Shown here: positions 8,487 through 16,135 of the stretch, in pieces | Position numbering within the stretch: the first letter of the stretch is position 1 | Layout of the letters: every line of letters starts with the position of its first letter | Source: AC-32 sp045806105 | GTDB lineage: Bacteria > Actinomycetota > Thermoleophilia > Gaiellales > Gaiellaceae | DNA: 37,813 nucleotides | NCBI GenBank assembly: GCA_045806105.1 | Contig: JBJMJY010000096.1 | Coordinates: forward strand, 1-37,813 | Direction of reading: 5' to 3' | The notes under the pieces: generated by a model | Database searches by the model: none | What the model saw: only the letters and a program-made list of their open reading frames with translations | What the model was told of the DNA's origin: nothing | Made by a program: the position numbers and the translations under genes

Positions 8487-9836
8487 GTGAAAGGCCTGAG
8501 CGCACTGCGCGAGACGTTCTCCGGCGAGATCATCCTGCCGGCCGACCCTGGCTACGACCAGGCACGCACCGTCTGGAACAAGATGTTCGACCGCCGACCC
8601 GCTCTCGTCGTCCGGCCGGCAGGCGTCGACGACGTTGCCGGCGCGCTTCACCTCGCGCGCGAGCAGGAGCTCGTGGTGGCGGTCCGCTGCGGCGGCCACA
8701 GCATCCCGGGGCTCTCGACCTGGGACGACGGGATCGTGATCGATCTCTCCGCGATGCGGGGTGCCGAAGTCGATCCCGAACGGCGCACGGCGCGTGTGCG
8801 CGGGGGCGCGCTTCTCGCCGAACTCGACGAAGCGGCCCAGGCCTACGGACTGGTGTGTCCGGTCGGCGTCGTCTCGCACACGGGAGTCGCCGGGTTGACG
8901 CTTGGAGGCGGGATGGGACGACTCCAGCGGAAGTTCGGGCTCACGATCGACAACCTCGTCTCGGTTGAGCTCGTGACCGCGGACGGCCGGCTCGTGCGAG
9001 CTTCCGAGGACGAGCACCCGGATCTGTTCTGGGGGCTGCGCGGCGCGGGGCCGAACTTCGGGATCGTGACCTCGTTCGAGTACCGGCTCCATCCGCTCGA
9101 CCACGCGATCACCTTCGGAACGGTCACCCATCCGCTCGAGCGGGCCCGCGAGCTGGCCGGGGTGTTCCGCGCGCTTGCCGAGAGTGGCCCGGACGAGCTC
9201 TTCCTGTCCTTCGGCACCGCGTGCGACCGATCGGCTGATGACGCCTTCGCCTTCCTCACGGTGCTGCACTGCGGCCCGCCCGATCAGGCCGAACGCGATC
9301 TCGCGACGCTGCGCGCCTTCGGGCCGCCGGTCAGGGACACGATCGCGGCGATGCCGCATCTCGCGGCGCAGCACCTGAACGACGAGACGCAGGAGTGGGG
9401 CCATCGCTTCTACATGAAGAGCGCGTTCCTCCCGTCGCTCCCGGACGAGGCGGTCGATCTCTGCGTCGAACACGCGACGCGCGCTCCCAGCGGCGCGGAC
9501 TGCGAATTCTCGTTGTGGGCCTGGGGCCGCGCTATCGCGAACATCCCGGAGGAGGCAACGGCTTTCACCGGTCGTGAGGCGGCGGTGTGGCTGGCGGCGG
9601 AAGCCCTGTGGGACGATCCGGCTCTCGACGAGCAGTGCCGCTCGTGGAGCCGTGACGCGCTCGCCGACCTGGCGCCGTTCGCTTCCGGCGGCCGCTACGT
9701 CAACGACGTCGCCGAGGTCGGCGCGGGCGTGGCGCGCACGGTCTACGGCGACGCGAAGTACGAGCGGCTCGTCGCGCTGAAGCGCGAGTGGGACCCGGAC
9801 AACGTCTTCCGTCTAAACCAGAACGTCCAGCCGTAG
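8487..9836 (+). CDS. FAD-binding oxidoreductase (PCMH fold, BBE-like)
   Basis: 449 aa. The N-terminal FAD-binding (PCMH-type) domain spans about residues 35-210: RPALVVRPAGVDDVAGAL, VRCGGHSIPG with H71 in the position of the histidine that carries covalent 8-alpha FAD in this family, VVSHTGVAGLTLGGGMGRLQRKFGLTIDNL and WGLRGAGPNFGIVTSFEYRL. The C-terminus has the berberine-bridge-enzyme-like segment (YVNDVAEVG...YGDAKYERLVALKREWDPDNVFRLNQNV). Such enzymes oxidise alcohols, sugars or specialised metabolites using O2; the substrate is not predictable. A cysteine (C124, VCPVG) is near the place where some relatives have a second flavin link, but the alignment is uncertain. GTG start; GATGAT 8 nt upstream is a possible -10. 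It converges on the aminotransferase gene 10 nt away. Confidence 0.87.
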   Translation: MKGLSALRETFSGEIILPADPGYDQARTVWNKMFDRRPALVVRPAGVDDVAGALHLAREQELVVAVRCGGHSIPGLSTWDDGIVIDLSAMRGAEVDPERRTARVRGGALLAELDEAAQAYGLVCPVGVVSHTGVAGLTLGGGMGRLQRKFGLTIDNLVSVELVTADGRLVRASEDEHPDLFWGLRGAGPNFGIVTSFEYRLHPLDHAITFGTVTHPLERARELAGVFRALAESGPDELFLSFGTACDRSADDAFAFLTVLHCGPPDQAERDLATLRAFGPPVRDTIAAMPHLAAQHLNDETQEWGHRFYMKSAFLPSLPDEAVDLCVEHATRAPSGADCEFSLWAWGRAIANIPEEATAFTGREAAVWLAAEALWDDPALDEQCRSWSRDALADLAPFASGGRYVNDVAEVGAGVARTVYGDAKYERLVALKREWDPDNVFRLNQNVQP

Positions 9837-9846
9837 AGGCCGTCCG

Positions 9847-11109
9847 CTAAGCGCCCAGAGTCTGCTCGAGGATCCCGAGCCCGCGCTCGAGCTCCTCATC
9901 GCTCGCCGTCACCGGCGGCAGCAACCGGATGACGTTGCCGTAGAGACCACACGAGAGGAGCAGCAGCCCCTGCGCGCGCGCCGCGACGGTGATCTCTCGC
10001 GCGCGGTCCGGCGACCGCTCCGCGAGCTCGAGCGCGAGCATCGACCCGAGGCCGCGCACCTCGCCGATCTCGCCGCTGCGCGCGGCGAGCGCCTCGAGCC
10101 GCGGGCGCATCAGCTGCGCGACGGCCTCCGCGCGTTCGCGGAAGCCGGGTTCGGCGAGCTGGTCGAGGACGGCGCAGGCCGCCGCGCACGAGACGGGGTT
10201 GCCGCCGAAGGTGCCGCCGAGCCCGCCCGGGTGCGGCGCGTCCATCAGCTCCGCCTTCCCGGTGACGGCCGCGAGCGGGAGCCCGCCGCCGAGGGTCTTC
10301 CCGGAGACGATCAGGTCCGGCTCGACGTCCGCGTGCTCGATCGCCCACACGGTGCCGGTGCGGCCGCAGCCCGACTGCACCTCGTCTGCCACGTACACGA
10401 TCCCGTGCCGCGCGCAGAGCTCCTTCAGCGCCCGGATGAAGTCGGCGGGCATCGGGATGAACCCGCCCTCGCCCTGGACGGTCTCGAGCACGACGCAAGC
10501 GACCGCGTCCGGCGACACGTCCTGCTTGAAGAGCAGCTCGAGGCCCGCCAGCGCGTCCTCCACGGACACGCCGCGGTACGGGTAGGGGGCAGGCACGCGG
10601 TAGACCTCCGGCGCGAGCGGGCCGAAGCCCTGCTTGTAGACGAGCTTCGAGGTCATCGCCATCGTCAGGTTCGTGCGGCCGTGGAAGGCGCGGTCGAAGA
10701 CGACGACCCCGGGCCGCCCGGTCGCGGCTCGCGCGATCTTGACCGCGTTCTCGACGGCCTCGGCGCCGGAATTGACGAGCAGCGTCTTCGTCTCGCTATC
10801 GCCGGGCCAGAGCTCGTCGAGCCTGCGGGCGACCTCGACGTACGGCTCGTACATACCGACCATGAAGCACTGGTGCAGGTAGTGGTCGACCTGCTCGTGC
10901 ACCGCGCGCACGACCGACTCGGGGTTGTGCCCGAGGTTCTGGCACGCGATGCCGCCGGCGAAGTCGAGCAGCTCGTTGCCGTCGCCGTCCCAGAGCGTCG
11001 CGCCCTCGGCGCGCGTGACGACCAGGTCGGTGGTCGCGACCCCGCGCGGCACGAGCCGCTCCCGGGCCTCGCGAACGGCCGCGGTGTCGTGCAGCTGCTC
11101 GGTCGCCAC
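9847..11109 (-). CDS. gabT: Class III PLP aminotransferase, 4-aminobutyrate aminotransferase-like
   Basis: 420 aa, full length for fold-type I class III transaminases. Seen are the cofactor-phosphate segment NSGAEAVENAVKIARAATGRPGVVVFDRAFHGRT, the aspartate motif IVYVADEVQSGCGRTG that contacts the pyridine nitrogen, and the Schiff-base lysine K271 in LIVSGKTLGGGLPLAAVTGK. The order and spacing match GabT (GABA + 2-oxoglutarate to succinic semialdehyde + glutamate), although related omega-amino acid transaminases share these motifs, so the substrate is not certain. No succinate-semialdehyde dehydrogenase is adjacent. The start is GTG (11109) with no Shine-Dalgarno; TAGGCT 6 nt upstream indicates a leaderless transcript. 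It is divergent from the methyltransferase gene. Confidence 0.85.
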   Translation of the reverse strand: MATEQLHDTAAVREARERLVPRGVATTDLVVTRAEGATLWDGDGNELLDFAGGIACQNLGHNPESVVRAVHEQVDHYLHQCFMVGMYEPYVEVARRLDELWPGDSETKTLLVNSGAEAVENAVKIARAATGRPGVVVFDRAFHGRTNLTMAMTSKLVYKQGFGPLAPEVYRVPAPYPYRGVSVEDALAGLELLFKQDVSPDAVACVVLETVQGEGGFIPMPADFIRALKELCARHGIVYVADEVQSGCGRTGTVWAIEHADVEPDLIVSGKTLGGGLPLAAVTGKAELMDAPHPGGLGGTFGGNPVSCAAACAVLDQLAEPGFRERAEAVAQLMRPRLEALAARSGEIGEVRGLGSMLALELAERSPDRAREITVAARAQGLLLLSCGLYGNVIRLLPPVTASDEELERGLGILEQTLGA

Positions 11110-11115
11110 GGCGGA

Positions 11116-11121
11116 AGCCTA
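11116..11121 (-). promoter_or_regulatory. -10 box TAGGCT, leaderless promoter of the aminotransferase gene
   Basis: TAGGCT on the minus strand followed by TCCGCC and the GTG start codon. A weak -35-like CTGTCG lies 18 nt further upstream. Confidence 0.5.
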
Positions 11122-11186
11122 CTTCGCGCACTTGCGTCGCGACAGCCGGCGGACGAAGATTTCTCCTCTCGACCGGGAGGGTGACC

Positions 11187-12272
11187 ATGGCTTCTGCGCC
11201 TGCGGCCGTCGAGCGCCGAGACGCGCTGGGCGAGCGACTGTTCCTGAACGCGGTCGGCGCGTTCGACCTCTTCTCCGTCTACCTCGGCGAGCGGCTCGGC
11301 CTCTACCGCGCGCTCGCCGACCACGGTGCGATGACCTCGGCGGAGCTGGCGGCGGCTGCCGGAATCCACGAGCGCTATGCGCGCGAATGGCTCGAGCAGC
11401 AGGCGGCAAGCGAGCTTCTGGACGTCGATGGGGACGCCCAGGAGCGGCGGTTCAGCCTTCCCGCCGGCCACGACGAGGTTCTGCTGGACGCCTCGAGCCT
11501 CAGCTACGCCGCCCCGCTCGCGCGGGCCGTTCTCGCCTCGATCCGGCCAGTCGATGCGCTCGCAGAAGCGTTTCGCACCGGCGGCGGCGTTCCGTACGCC
11601 GACTACGGCGAGGACTTACACGAGTCGCAGGCCGCGTTCACGCGCCCGCTGTTCGAGCACCAGCTGGGCAAGGAGTGGCTGCCCGCGGTGCCGGAGCTCC
11701 ACGAACGGCTCAGCTCCTCCGACTCTGCGCGTGTGGCCGACGTCGCCTGCGGGCAGGGTCGCTCGAGCATCGAGATCGCGCGCGCCTATCCGAACGCGCG
11801 GGTCGATGGGATCGACTCCGACCGCGCCTCGATCGAGGCCGCCCGCCGAAACCTCGAGGGCAGCGGCGTCGAGGACCGGGTGACGTTCCACGAGCGCAAC
11901 GCCGCCGACGCCGGCCTCGCTGGGCGGTACGACCTCGTGACGATCTTCGAGGCCCTCCACGACATGTCGTACCCGGTCGAGGTGCTGAAGGCGGCGGGGG
12001 GCCTGCTAGGCGAGGACGGGCTCGTCTTCATCGGCGACGAGCGAGCCGAGCAGGAGTTCACCGCGCCCGCGAGCGAGGTCGAGCGGCTGTTCTACGGCTT
12101 CAGCGTCTTCCACTGCCTCCCGGTCGGGATGGTCGGTGAGGGCGCGGCCGGCACGGGCACCGTGATCCGCCCGCAGACGGTGAAGGACTACGCGCGGCAG
12201 GCGGGCTTCTCGTCCTGCGAAGTGCTGCCGATCGAGCACGACTTCTGGCGCTTCTACCTGCTCCGGCCGTAG
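11187..12272 (+). CDS. SAM-dependent methyltransferase with winged-helix N-terminal domain
   Basis: 361 aa. The N-terminal ~90 residues resemble the dimerisation/winged-helix domain of O-methyltransferase-like enzymes (NAVGAFDLFSVYLGERLGLYRALADHGAMTSAELAAAAGIHERYAREWLEQQ). A class I Rossmann methyltransferase domain follows, with motif I VADVACGQGRSSIEIARAYP and acidic motif II VDGIDSD. The conserved GxGxG is here CGQGR. It ends in a hydrophobic C-terminal region with the sequence HDFWRFYLLRP. The substrate is unknown. I chose ATG 11187, 6 nt after GGGAGG (11175-11180); an in-frame GTG at 11181 touches the ribosome site. A perfect GC hairpin follows the stop. Confidence 0.83.
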   Translation: MASAPAAVERRDALGERLFLNAVGAFDLFSVYLGERLGLYRALADHGAMTSAELAAAAGIHERYAREWLEQQAASELLDVDGDAQERRFSLPAGHDEVLLDASSLSYAAPLARAVLASIRPVDALAEAFRTGGGVPYADYGEDLHESQAAFTRPLFEHQLGKEWLPAVPELHERLSSSDSARVADVACGQGRSSIEIARAYPNARVDGIDSDRASIEAARRNLEGSGVEDRVTFHERNAADAGLAGRYDLVTIFEALHDMSYPVEVLKAAGGLLGEDGLVFIGDERAEQEFTAPASEVERLFYGFSVFHCLPVGMVGEGAAGTGTVIRPQTVKDYARQAGFSSCEVLPIEHDFWRFYLLRP

Positions 12273-12276
12273 GGAA

Positions 12277-12300
12277 GGGGCGGCCCGGCCGGGCCGCCCC
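12277..12300. terminator. Bidirectional GC hairpin terminator
   Basis: GGGGCGGCCC (12277-12286) and GGGCCGCCCC (12291-12300) pair perfectly around the loop GGCC, between the convergent methyltransferase gene and the glycine-tailed microprotein gene. No T tract is present on either side. Confidence 0.7.
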
Positions 12301-12312
12301 TCATGCTTGCGG

Positions 12313-12474
12313 CTAGTAGCCGCCGCCTCCTCCGCCGCCGCCGCCGGCGAGCACCACGATCAGCACGATGCCGACGACCACGGCTGCAGCGACTCCGAGA
12401 ATGACGAGCCATCGCGTTCGGCTCCAGGAGCTCATGCCCCTACGCTCCGTGTGCCGCTCGGGGAGCGTGGCCAC
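12313..12474 (-). CDS. Single-TM microprotein with nine-glycine C-terminal tail
   Basis: 53 codons on the minus strand. A charged N-terminus (ATLPERHTERRG) precedes SSWSRTRW, then one hydrophobic helix (LVILGVAAAVVVGIVLIVVLA), then nine consecutive glycines and a terminal tyrosine. The arginines before the helix and the lack of charge after it predict an N-in/C-out single-pass protein that shows the glycine tail outside. I chose GTG 12474 because AAAGGAGG lies 8 nt upstream on this strand; the internal ATG (12435) would give 40 aa. The glycines use mixed GGC/GGA codons, so this is not a simple nucleotide repeat. Function is unknown. Confidence 0.68.
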   Translation of the reverse strand: MATLPERHTERRGMSSWSRTRWLVILGVAAAVVVGIVLIVVLAGGGGGGGGGY

Positions 12475-12597
12475 GAGCACCACCTCCTTTCATCAGCTTC
12501 GTCTATTCGGTCCTACGCGCCTCGGCCCACAGCGGTTCGCCGGGGTTGCGCCGAAGGACTACGCTCTGCCGGACCGCGTTCTAGGGAGGGCACATCC

Positions 12598-13251
12598 ATG
12601 GCGTTGCAACTCGGTGACACCGCACCAGACTTCCAGGCCCAGACGACCGAGGGCCCGATCAGCTTCCACGACTGGATCGGCGACTCCTGGGCCATCCTCT
12701 TCTCGCACCCGAAGGACTTCACGCCCGTCTGCACGACCGAGCTCGGCTACATGGCCAAGATCCAGCCGGAGTTCGACAAGCGGGGCGTGAAGGTGATCGG
12801 CCTCTCCGTCGACCCGATGGAGAACCACGAAGGGTGGGTGAAGGACATCGAGGAGACGCAGGGAGCGGCGCCCAATTACCCGATCATCGCCGACGCCGAC
12901 TTCAGCGTCTCGAAGGCCTACGGCATGCTCGGTAGCGACGTCTCCGGCGATCCCGGCTCGCGGACTCCCGCCGACAACCAGACCGTCCGCAACGTCTTCG
13001 TGATCGGGCCGGACAAGAAGGTCAAGTTGATCCTCGTCTACCCGATGACGACCGGCCGCAACTTCGACGAGGTGCTGCGCGTGATCGATTCGCTGCAGCT
13101 CACGGCCAACCACAAGGTGGCGACGCCGGCGCAGTGGCAGCAGGGCGAGGACGTGATCATTGCGGGCTCCGTCTCCGACGACGAGGCGCGCGAGATCTTC
13201 GGCGAGTGGGACTCGCCGAAGCCGTACATCCGGGTCGTCCCGCAGCCCTAG
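12598..13251 (+). CDS. 1-Cys peroxiredoxin (Prx6/AhpC-TSA family)
   Basis: 217 aa, normal for the Prx6 subfamily. The thioredoxin-like domain carries the peroxidatic motif DFTPVCTTE with C45, upstream FSHPKDF, and the conserved arginine region NVFVIGPDKK. The long C-terminal domain (VATPAQWQQGEDVIIAGSVSDDEAREIFGEW...KPYIRVVPQP) is typical of 1-Cys enzymes, with VVP near the end; no resolving cysteine follows. It reduces H2O2 and organic hydroperoxides in the cytoplasm using an external thiol. Start ATG is preceded by AGGGAGGG with about 8 nt spacing. TACGCT (12560-12565) is a possible -10. A strong hairpin follows the stop. Confidence 0.92.
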   Translation: MALQLGDTAPDFQAQTTEGPISFHDWIGDSWAILFSHPKDFTPVCTTELGYMAKIQPEFDKRGVKVIGLSVDPMENHEGWVKDIEETQGAAPNYPIIADADFSVSKAYGMLGSDVSGDPGSRTPADNQTVRNVFVIGPDKKVKLILVYPMTTGRNFDEVLRVIDSLQLTANHKVATPAQWQQGEDVIIAGSVSDDEAREIFGEWDSPKPYIRVVPQP

Positions 13252-13264
13252 CTAGCGAACGATC

Positions 13265-13294
13265 GAGGCGGGGGACCCGCAGGTCCCCCGCCTC
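13265..13294. terminator. GC hairpin terminator between peroxiredoxin and DHA2 exporter genes
   Basis: Thirteen-bp perfect stem: GAGGCGGGGGACC (13265-13277) and GGTCCCCCGCCTC (13282-13294) with the loop CGCA. It lies between convergent genes and can serve both; no U tract. Confidence 0.75.
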
Positions 13295-13301
13295 TCTCGC
13301 C

Positions 13302-14753
13302 TCAGGCCGCGGCGTCGAGCGCCGGCTCGGCAACCGGCTCGACCGCCGGCGCCTGCTCGAGCTCGCGGCGCCGGATCAGCGTCAGCGAGGCGAGGACGCC
13401 GAGCGCCGCGATGATCGCGCCGGCCACGAACGCGGCGGTGAACCCGTCGACGAGCGCCGAGGGAAGCGCGGTTCCGGAAGCTACCGCGTCATCGGTGCGG
13501 GAGCTCGCGATCGTCGACAGCGCCGCGATGCCGAGCGCGCCGCCGATCTGCTGCGAGGTGTTGATCAGTCCGGAGGCGAGGCCGGCCTCCGCGGGCTGGA
13601 TGCCTGCCAGCGCCGCGATCGAGATCGGCACGAACGAGAAGCCGAGCCCGAAGCCGATCAGCAGGAAGCCGGGCAACAGGTCACTGAGGTAGGTCCCGTC
13701 AACCGGCACCTGCGTGAAGTAGACGAGGCCGATCGTCAGCGTCGTCATCCCCGCGACCAGCACCGGCTTCACGCCGAGGCGCGTGACGAGCTGCGCGGCG
13801 ACGGCCGACCAGATGATCGCGGTACCCGCGACGGCGAGGTAGGCGATCCCGGTCTTCATCGCCGAGTAGCCGAGCACCTGCTGCATGTAGAGCGTCAGCA
13901 TCAGGAACATCGAGAACAACGCCGTGCCGAGGATGAACCCGGCCACGTTCGCGCCGGTCACGGTGCTGGTGCGGAAGATGCCGAAGCGCATCAGCGGCTC
14001 GGGGTGCTGCACCTCCCATGCGACGAAGCCCGCGAGCAGGACGACCGAGGCGGCGAAGAACCCCAGCGTCGGCCCGGCGAGCCAGCCGTCCGTACCCGCC
14101 TTCGTGATCGCGTAGACGACCGAGGAGAGGCCCGCGGTGACGAGCACCGCGCCGGGGACGTCGAAGCTGCTGACGCGCGCGTCGCGGCTCTCCCCCAGCA
14201 GGAACGGCGCGATCACGAACGCCGCTAGGCCGATCGGCACGTTGACGAAGAAGATCCACTCCCAGCTCAGGGCGTCGGTCAGGATGCCGCCGAGCAGCAC
14301 GCCCGCCGCGGCGCCGAAGCCGCCGACGGCGCCCCAGACGCCGAGCGCGATGTTGCGCTCACGCCCTTCGCGGAAGGTCACCGAGAGGATCGACAGCGCT
14401 GCCGGCGAGATGATCGCCGCGCCAAGGCCCTGCAACGCCCGCGCTCCGATGAGCGACGCCTCGGACCATGCCATCCCGGCGAGGAACGAGGCGATCGTGA
14501 AGATCACCAGGCCGACGAGGAAGATGCGCCGCCGGCCGAGCAGGTCCGCAGCCCGTCCTCCCAGCAGCAGGAAGCCGCCGAACACGAGTGCGTACGCGCT
14601 GATCACCCATTGCAGGTTCTCCTGCGAGAACCCGAGGTCGACCTTGATCGAGGGCAACGCGACGTTGACGATCGCGATGTCCAGGACAACCATGAACTGC
14701 ACGGCGCTGAGGAGGGCCAGCGCCAGCCACTTGCGTCGTTCCGTTGCCACCAT
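13302..14753 (-). CDS. DHA2 (EmrB/QacA-type) 14-TM MFS drug exporter
   Basis: 483 aa. N-terminal VQFMVVLDIAIVNVALPSIKVDLGFSQENLQWVISAYALVFGG is the DHA2 signature, with VLDIAIVNVALP corresponding to motif D1 in TM1. Motif A is present as GGRAADLLGRRRIF, and motif C-like glycines occur in GGFGAAAGVLLGGILTDALSWEWIFFVNVP. The protein is a proton-driven multidrug exporter by family. ATG 14753 is chosen because AAAGGA lies 8 nt upstream; an in-frame extension to 14798 is not supported. It is divergent from the HxlR regulator gene, the likely local repressor. A paralogue lies at 22484-23956. Confidence 0.9.
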   Translation of the reverse strand: MVATERRKWLALALLSAVQFMVVLDIAIVNVALPSIKVDLGFSQENLQWVISAYALVFGGFLLLGGRAADLLGRRRIFLVGLVIFTIASFLAGMAWSEASLIGARALQGLGAAIISPAALSILSVTFREGRERNIALGVWGAVGGFGAAAGVLLGGILTDALSWEWIFFVNVPIGLAAFVIAPFLLGESRDARVSSFDVPGAVLVTAGLSSVVYAITKAGTDGWLAGPTLGFFAASVVLLAGFVAWEVQHPEPLMRFGIFRTSTVTGANVAGFILGTALFSMFLMLTLYMQQVLGYSAMKTGIAYLAVAGTAIIWSAVAAQLVTRLGVKPVLVAGMTTLTIGLVYFTQVPVDGTYLSDLLPGFLLIGFGLGFSFVPISIAALAGIQPAEAGLASGLINTSQQIGGALGIAALSTIASSRTDDAVASGTALPSALVDGFTAAFVAGAIIAALGVLASLTLIRRRELEQAPAVEPVAEPALDAAA

Positions 14754-14779
14754 CTCGTCGTTCCTTTCGGCTCGTTGAG

Positions 14780-14817
14780 GCTTGCAATCTAGCAGCAACG
14801 ACTTTCAAAAAGCAAGC
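14780..14817. promoter_or_regulatory. Exporter promoter with a split palindrome, candidate HxlR operator
   Basis: On the minus strand TTGCTT (14815-14810) and TAGATT (14791-14786) form a -35/-10 pair with an 18-nt spacer for the exporter gene. The perfect 6-bp inverted repeat GCTTGC (14780-14785) / GCAAGC (14812-14817) flanks exactly this promoter, so a dimer bound across it would block RNA polymerase. The assignment to HxlR is inferred from position. Confidence 0.45.
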
Positions 14818-14823
14818 ATTCCC

Positions 14824-14852
14824 TTCAGAACCGCAAGTAGACGCGCTACACT
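14824..14852 (+). promoter_or_regulatory. Leaderless promoter of the hxlR-type gene
   Basis: TTCAGA (14824-14829), a 17-nt spacer, and TACACT (14847-14852), then 6 nt to the ATG at 14859. The predicted +1 is the A of the start codon, and there is no Shine-Dalgarno. Confidence 0.55.
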
Positions 14853-14858
14853 GCGCAC

Positions 14859-15479
14859 ATGGCCAAGCACTACGAGCAGTACTGTCCGGTCGCGCACGCC
14901 CTCGAGCTCGTCGGCGAGCGCTGGTCACTGCTGATCGTTCGCGAGCTGCTGAAGGGCCCGAAGCGCTACACGGATCTGGCCGACACGCTGCCGCGGATCG
15001 GCACCAACGTCCTCGCGGCCCGCCTCAAGGACCTCGAGGGGTGCGGAATCATCTCCAAGCGGCGGCTGCCGCCGCCGACTCCGGCCCAGGTCTACGAGCT
15101 CACTCCCTACGGCGTCGCCCTGCGGCCCGTCGTTCGCGAGCTCGCCCGCTGGGGCCTGCACTCGCTCCCGGCACCGCGCGACGATGACAATCTTGTTCCC
15201 GGCTGGCTGCCTGACGCCCTTGAGACGTTCTTCGCTCCGGTCGCGCCCGACGGGTCCTTCGAGTTTCGCGTCGGCGACGAGGTGGCCGCGCTGGTCGACG
15301 GCGAGGTGGCCGCCGGGTCGGTGGAGCATCCCGATGTCCTCCTCGAGGCCGCTCCGGCCGCGTTTTACTACCTCTTCGTCGAACGGCGCTGGGACGGTGT
15401 CGAGGTCGAGGGCGACCGCGAGCTCCTCGAGCGGCTGCTCGACGCCGCCGCACCGGTCGACGATGCGGTTCTCGCCTAG
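14859..15479 (+). CDS. HxlR-family regulator with C-terminal SCP2-like extension
   Basis: 206 aa. Residues 1 to about 105 form the HxlR winged helix: a cysteine near the start (YCPVAHALELVGERWSLLIVRELLKGPKRYTDLADTLPRIGTNVLAARLKDLEGCGIISKR). The remaining ~95 residues (FEFRVGDEVAALVDGEVAAGS...) resemble the small ligand-binding domain found in a longer HxlR subgroup. Divergent orientation from the DHA2 exporter suggests it represses that exporter and is released by a drug or oxidant sensed through the extension or the N-terminal Cys. That role is inference. Confidence 0.88.
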   Translation: MAKHYEQYCPVAHALELVGERWSLLIVRELLKGPKRYTDLADTLPRIGTNVLAARLKDLEGCGIISKRRLPPPTPAQVYELTPYGVALRPVVRELARWGLHSLPAPRDDDNLVPGWLPDALETFFAPVAPDGSFEFRVGDEVAALVDGEVAAGSVEHPDVLLEAAPAAFYYLFVERRWDGVEVEGDRELLERLLDAAAPVDDAVLA

Positions 15480-15543
15480 CCGGCGATGAGTTTCGCGGGC
15501 GCCGCCCGTCCTACCCCGCAGTGACGAGTCGAAGGAGGCCGAG

Positions 15544-16122
15544 ATGGGACGGGTAGTCGTGTCGCAATTCGTGACCGTGGACGGCGTCTTCGAGGATCCG
15601 GGTGGCTCCGAGGACCTCGAGCGCGGTGGCTGGGCGTTCCAGTTCGACCGCGGTGAGGAGGGCGACAAGTTCAAGCTGGACGAGGTGATGTCGGCCGAGG
15701 CGCTCCTGCTCGGGCGCGTGACCTACGAAGGCTTCGCGGCGGCGTGGCCGTCGCGCGAGGGCGAGTTCGCCGACAAATTCAACGCAATGCCGAAGTACGT
15801 CGTCTCCTCGACTCTCCGCGAGCCCGAGTGGAGCAACTCGACGGTGCTCGGCAACGACCTGGCCGGCGAGGTCGGGAAGCTGCGCGCCGCCGAGGGAGGC
15901 GACATCCTCGTCAACGGCAGCGCGCAGCTCGTGCAGGCGCTCGCCCAGCACGACCTCGTCGACGAATACCGGCTGATGGTCTTCCCGACGGTGCTCGGGA
16001 GCGGCAGGCGCCTCTTCGGCGACCTCGACGCGCCGCAGGCGCTGCGGCTGGTCGAGTCGCGGCCAGTCGGCCCGGACGGCGTCGTGATCCTTCTTTACCA
16101 GCCTGTAACACGAGAAGCCTGA
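15544..16122 (+). CDS. Dihydrofolate reductase-like protein (RibD C-terminal domain family)
   Basis: 192 aa. The start VVVSQFVTVDGVFEDPGG and the sections LLLGRVTYEGFAAAWP, YVVSSTLREPEWSNSTVL, DILVNGSAQLVQALAQHDLVDEYRLMVFPTVLGSGRRLF are diagnostic of the RibD_C/YwjB-YyaP group of DHFR-fold NADPH reductases. True folate reduction is unlikely; the group is mostly uncharacterised. GAAGGAGG stands about 6 nt before the ATG. The MMPL gene starts 13 nt after the stop, so the two are probably one operon. Confidence 0.88.
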   Translation: MGRVVVSQFVTVDGVFEDPGGSEDLERGGWAFQFDRGEEGDKFKLDEVMSAEALLLGRVTYEGFAAAWPSREGEFADKFNAMPKYVVSSTLREPEWSNSTVLGNDLAGEVGKLRAAEGGDILVNGSAQLVQALAQHDLVDEYRLMVFPTVLGSGRRLFGDLDAPQALRLVESRPVGPDGVVILLYQPVTREA

Positions 16123-16135
16123 GGGGATCGCTACC

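Noticed and set aside
13038..13229. Minus-strand frames within the peroxiredoxin gene
   Set aside because: They lie inside a strongly supported gene and show no domain.
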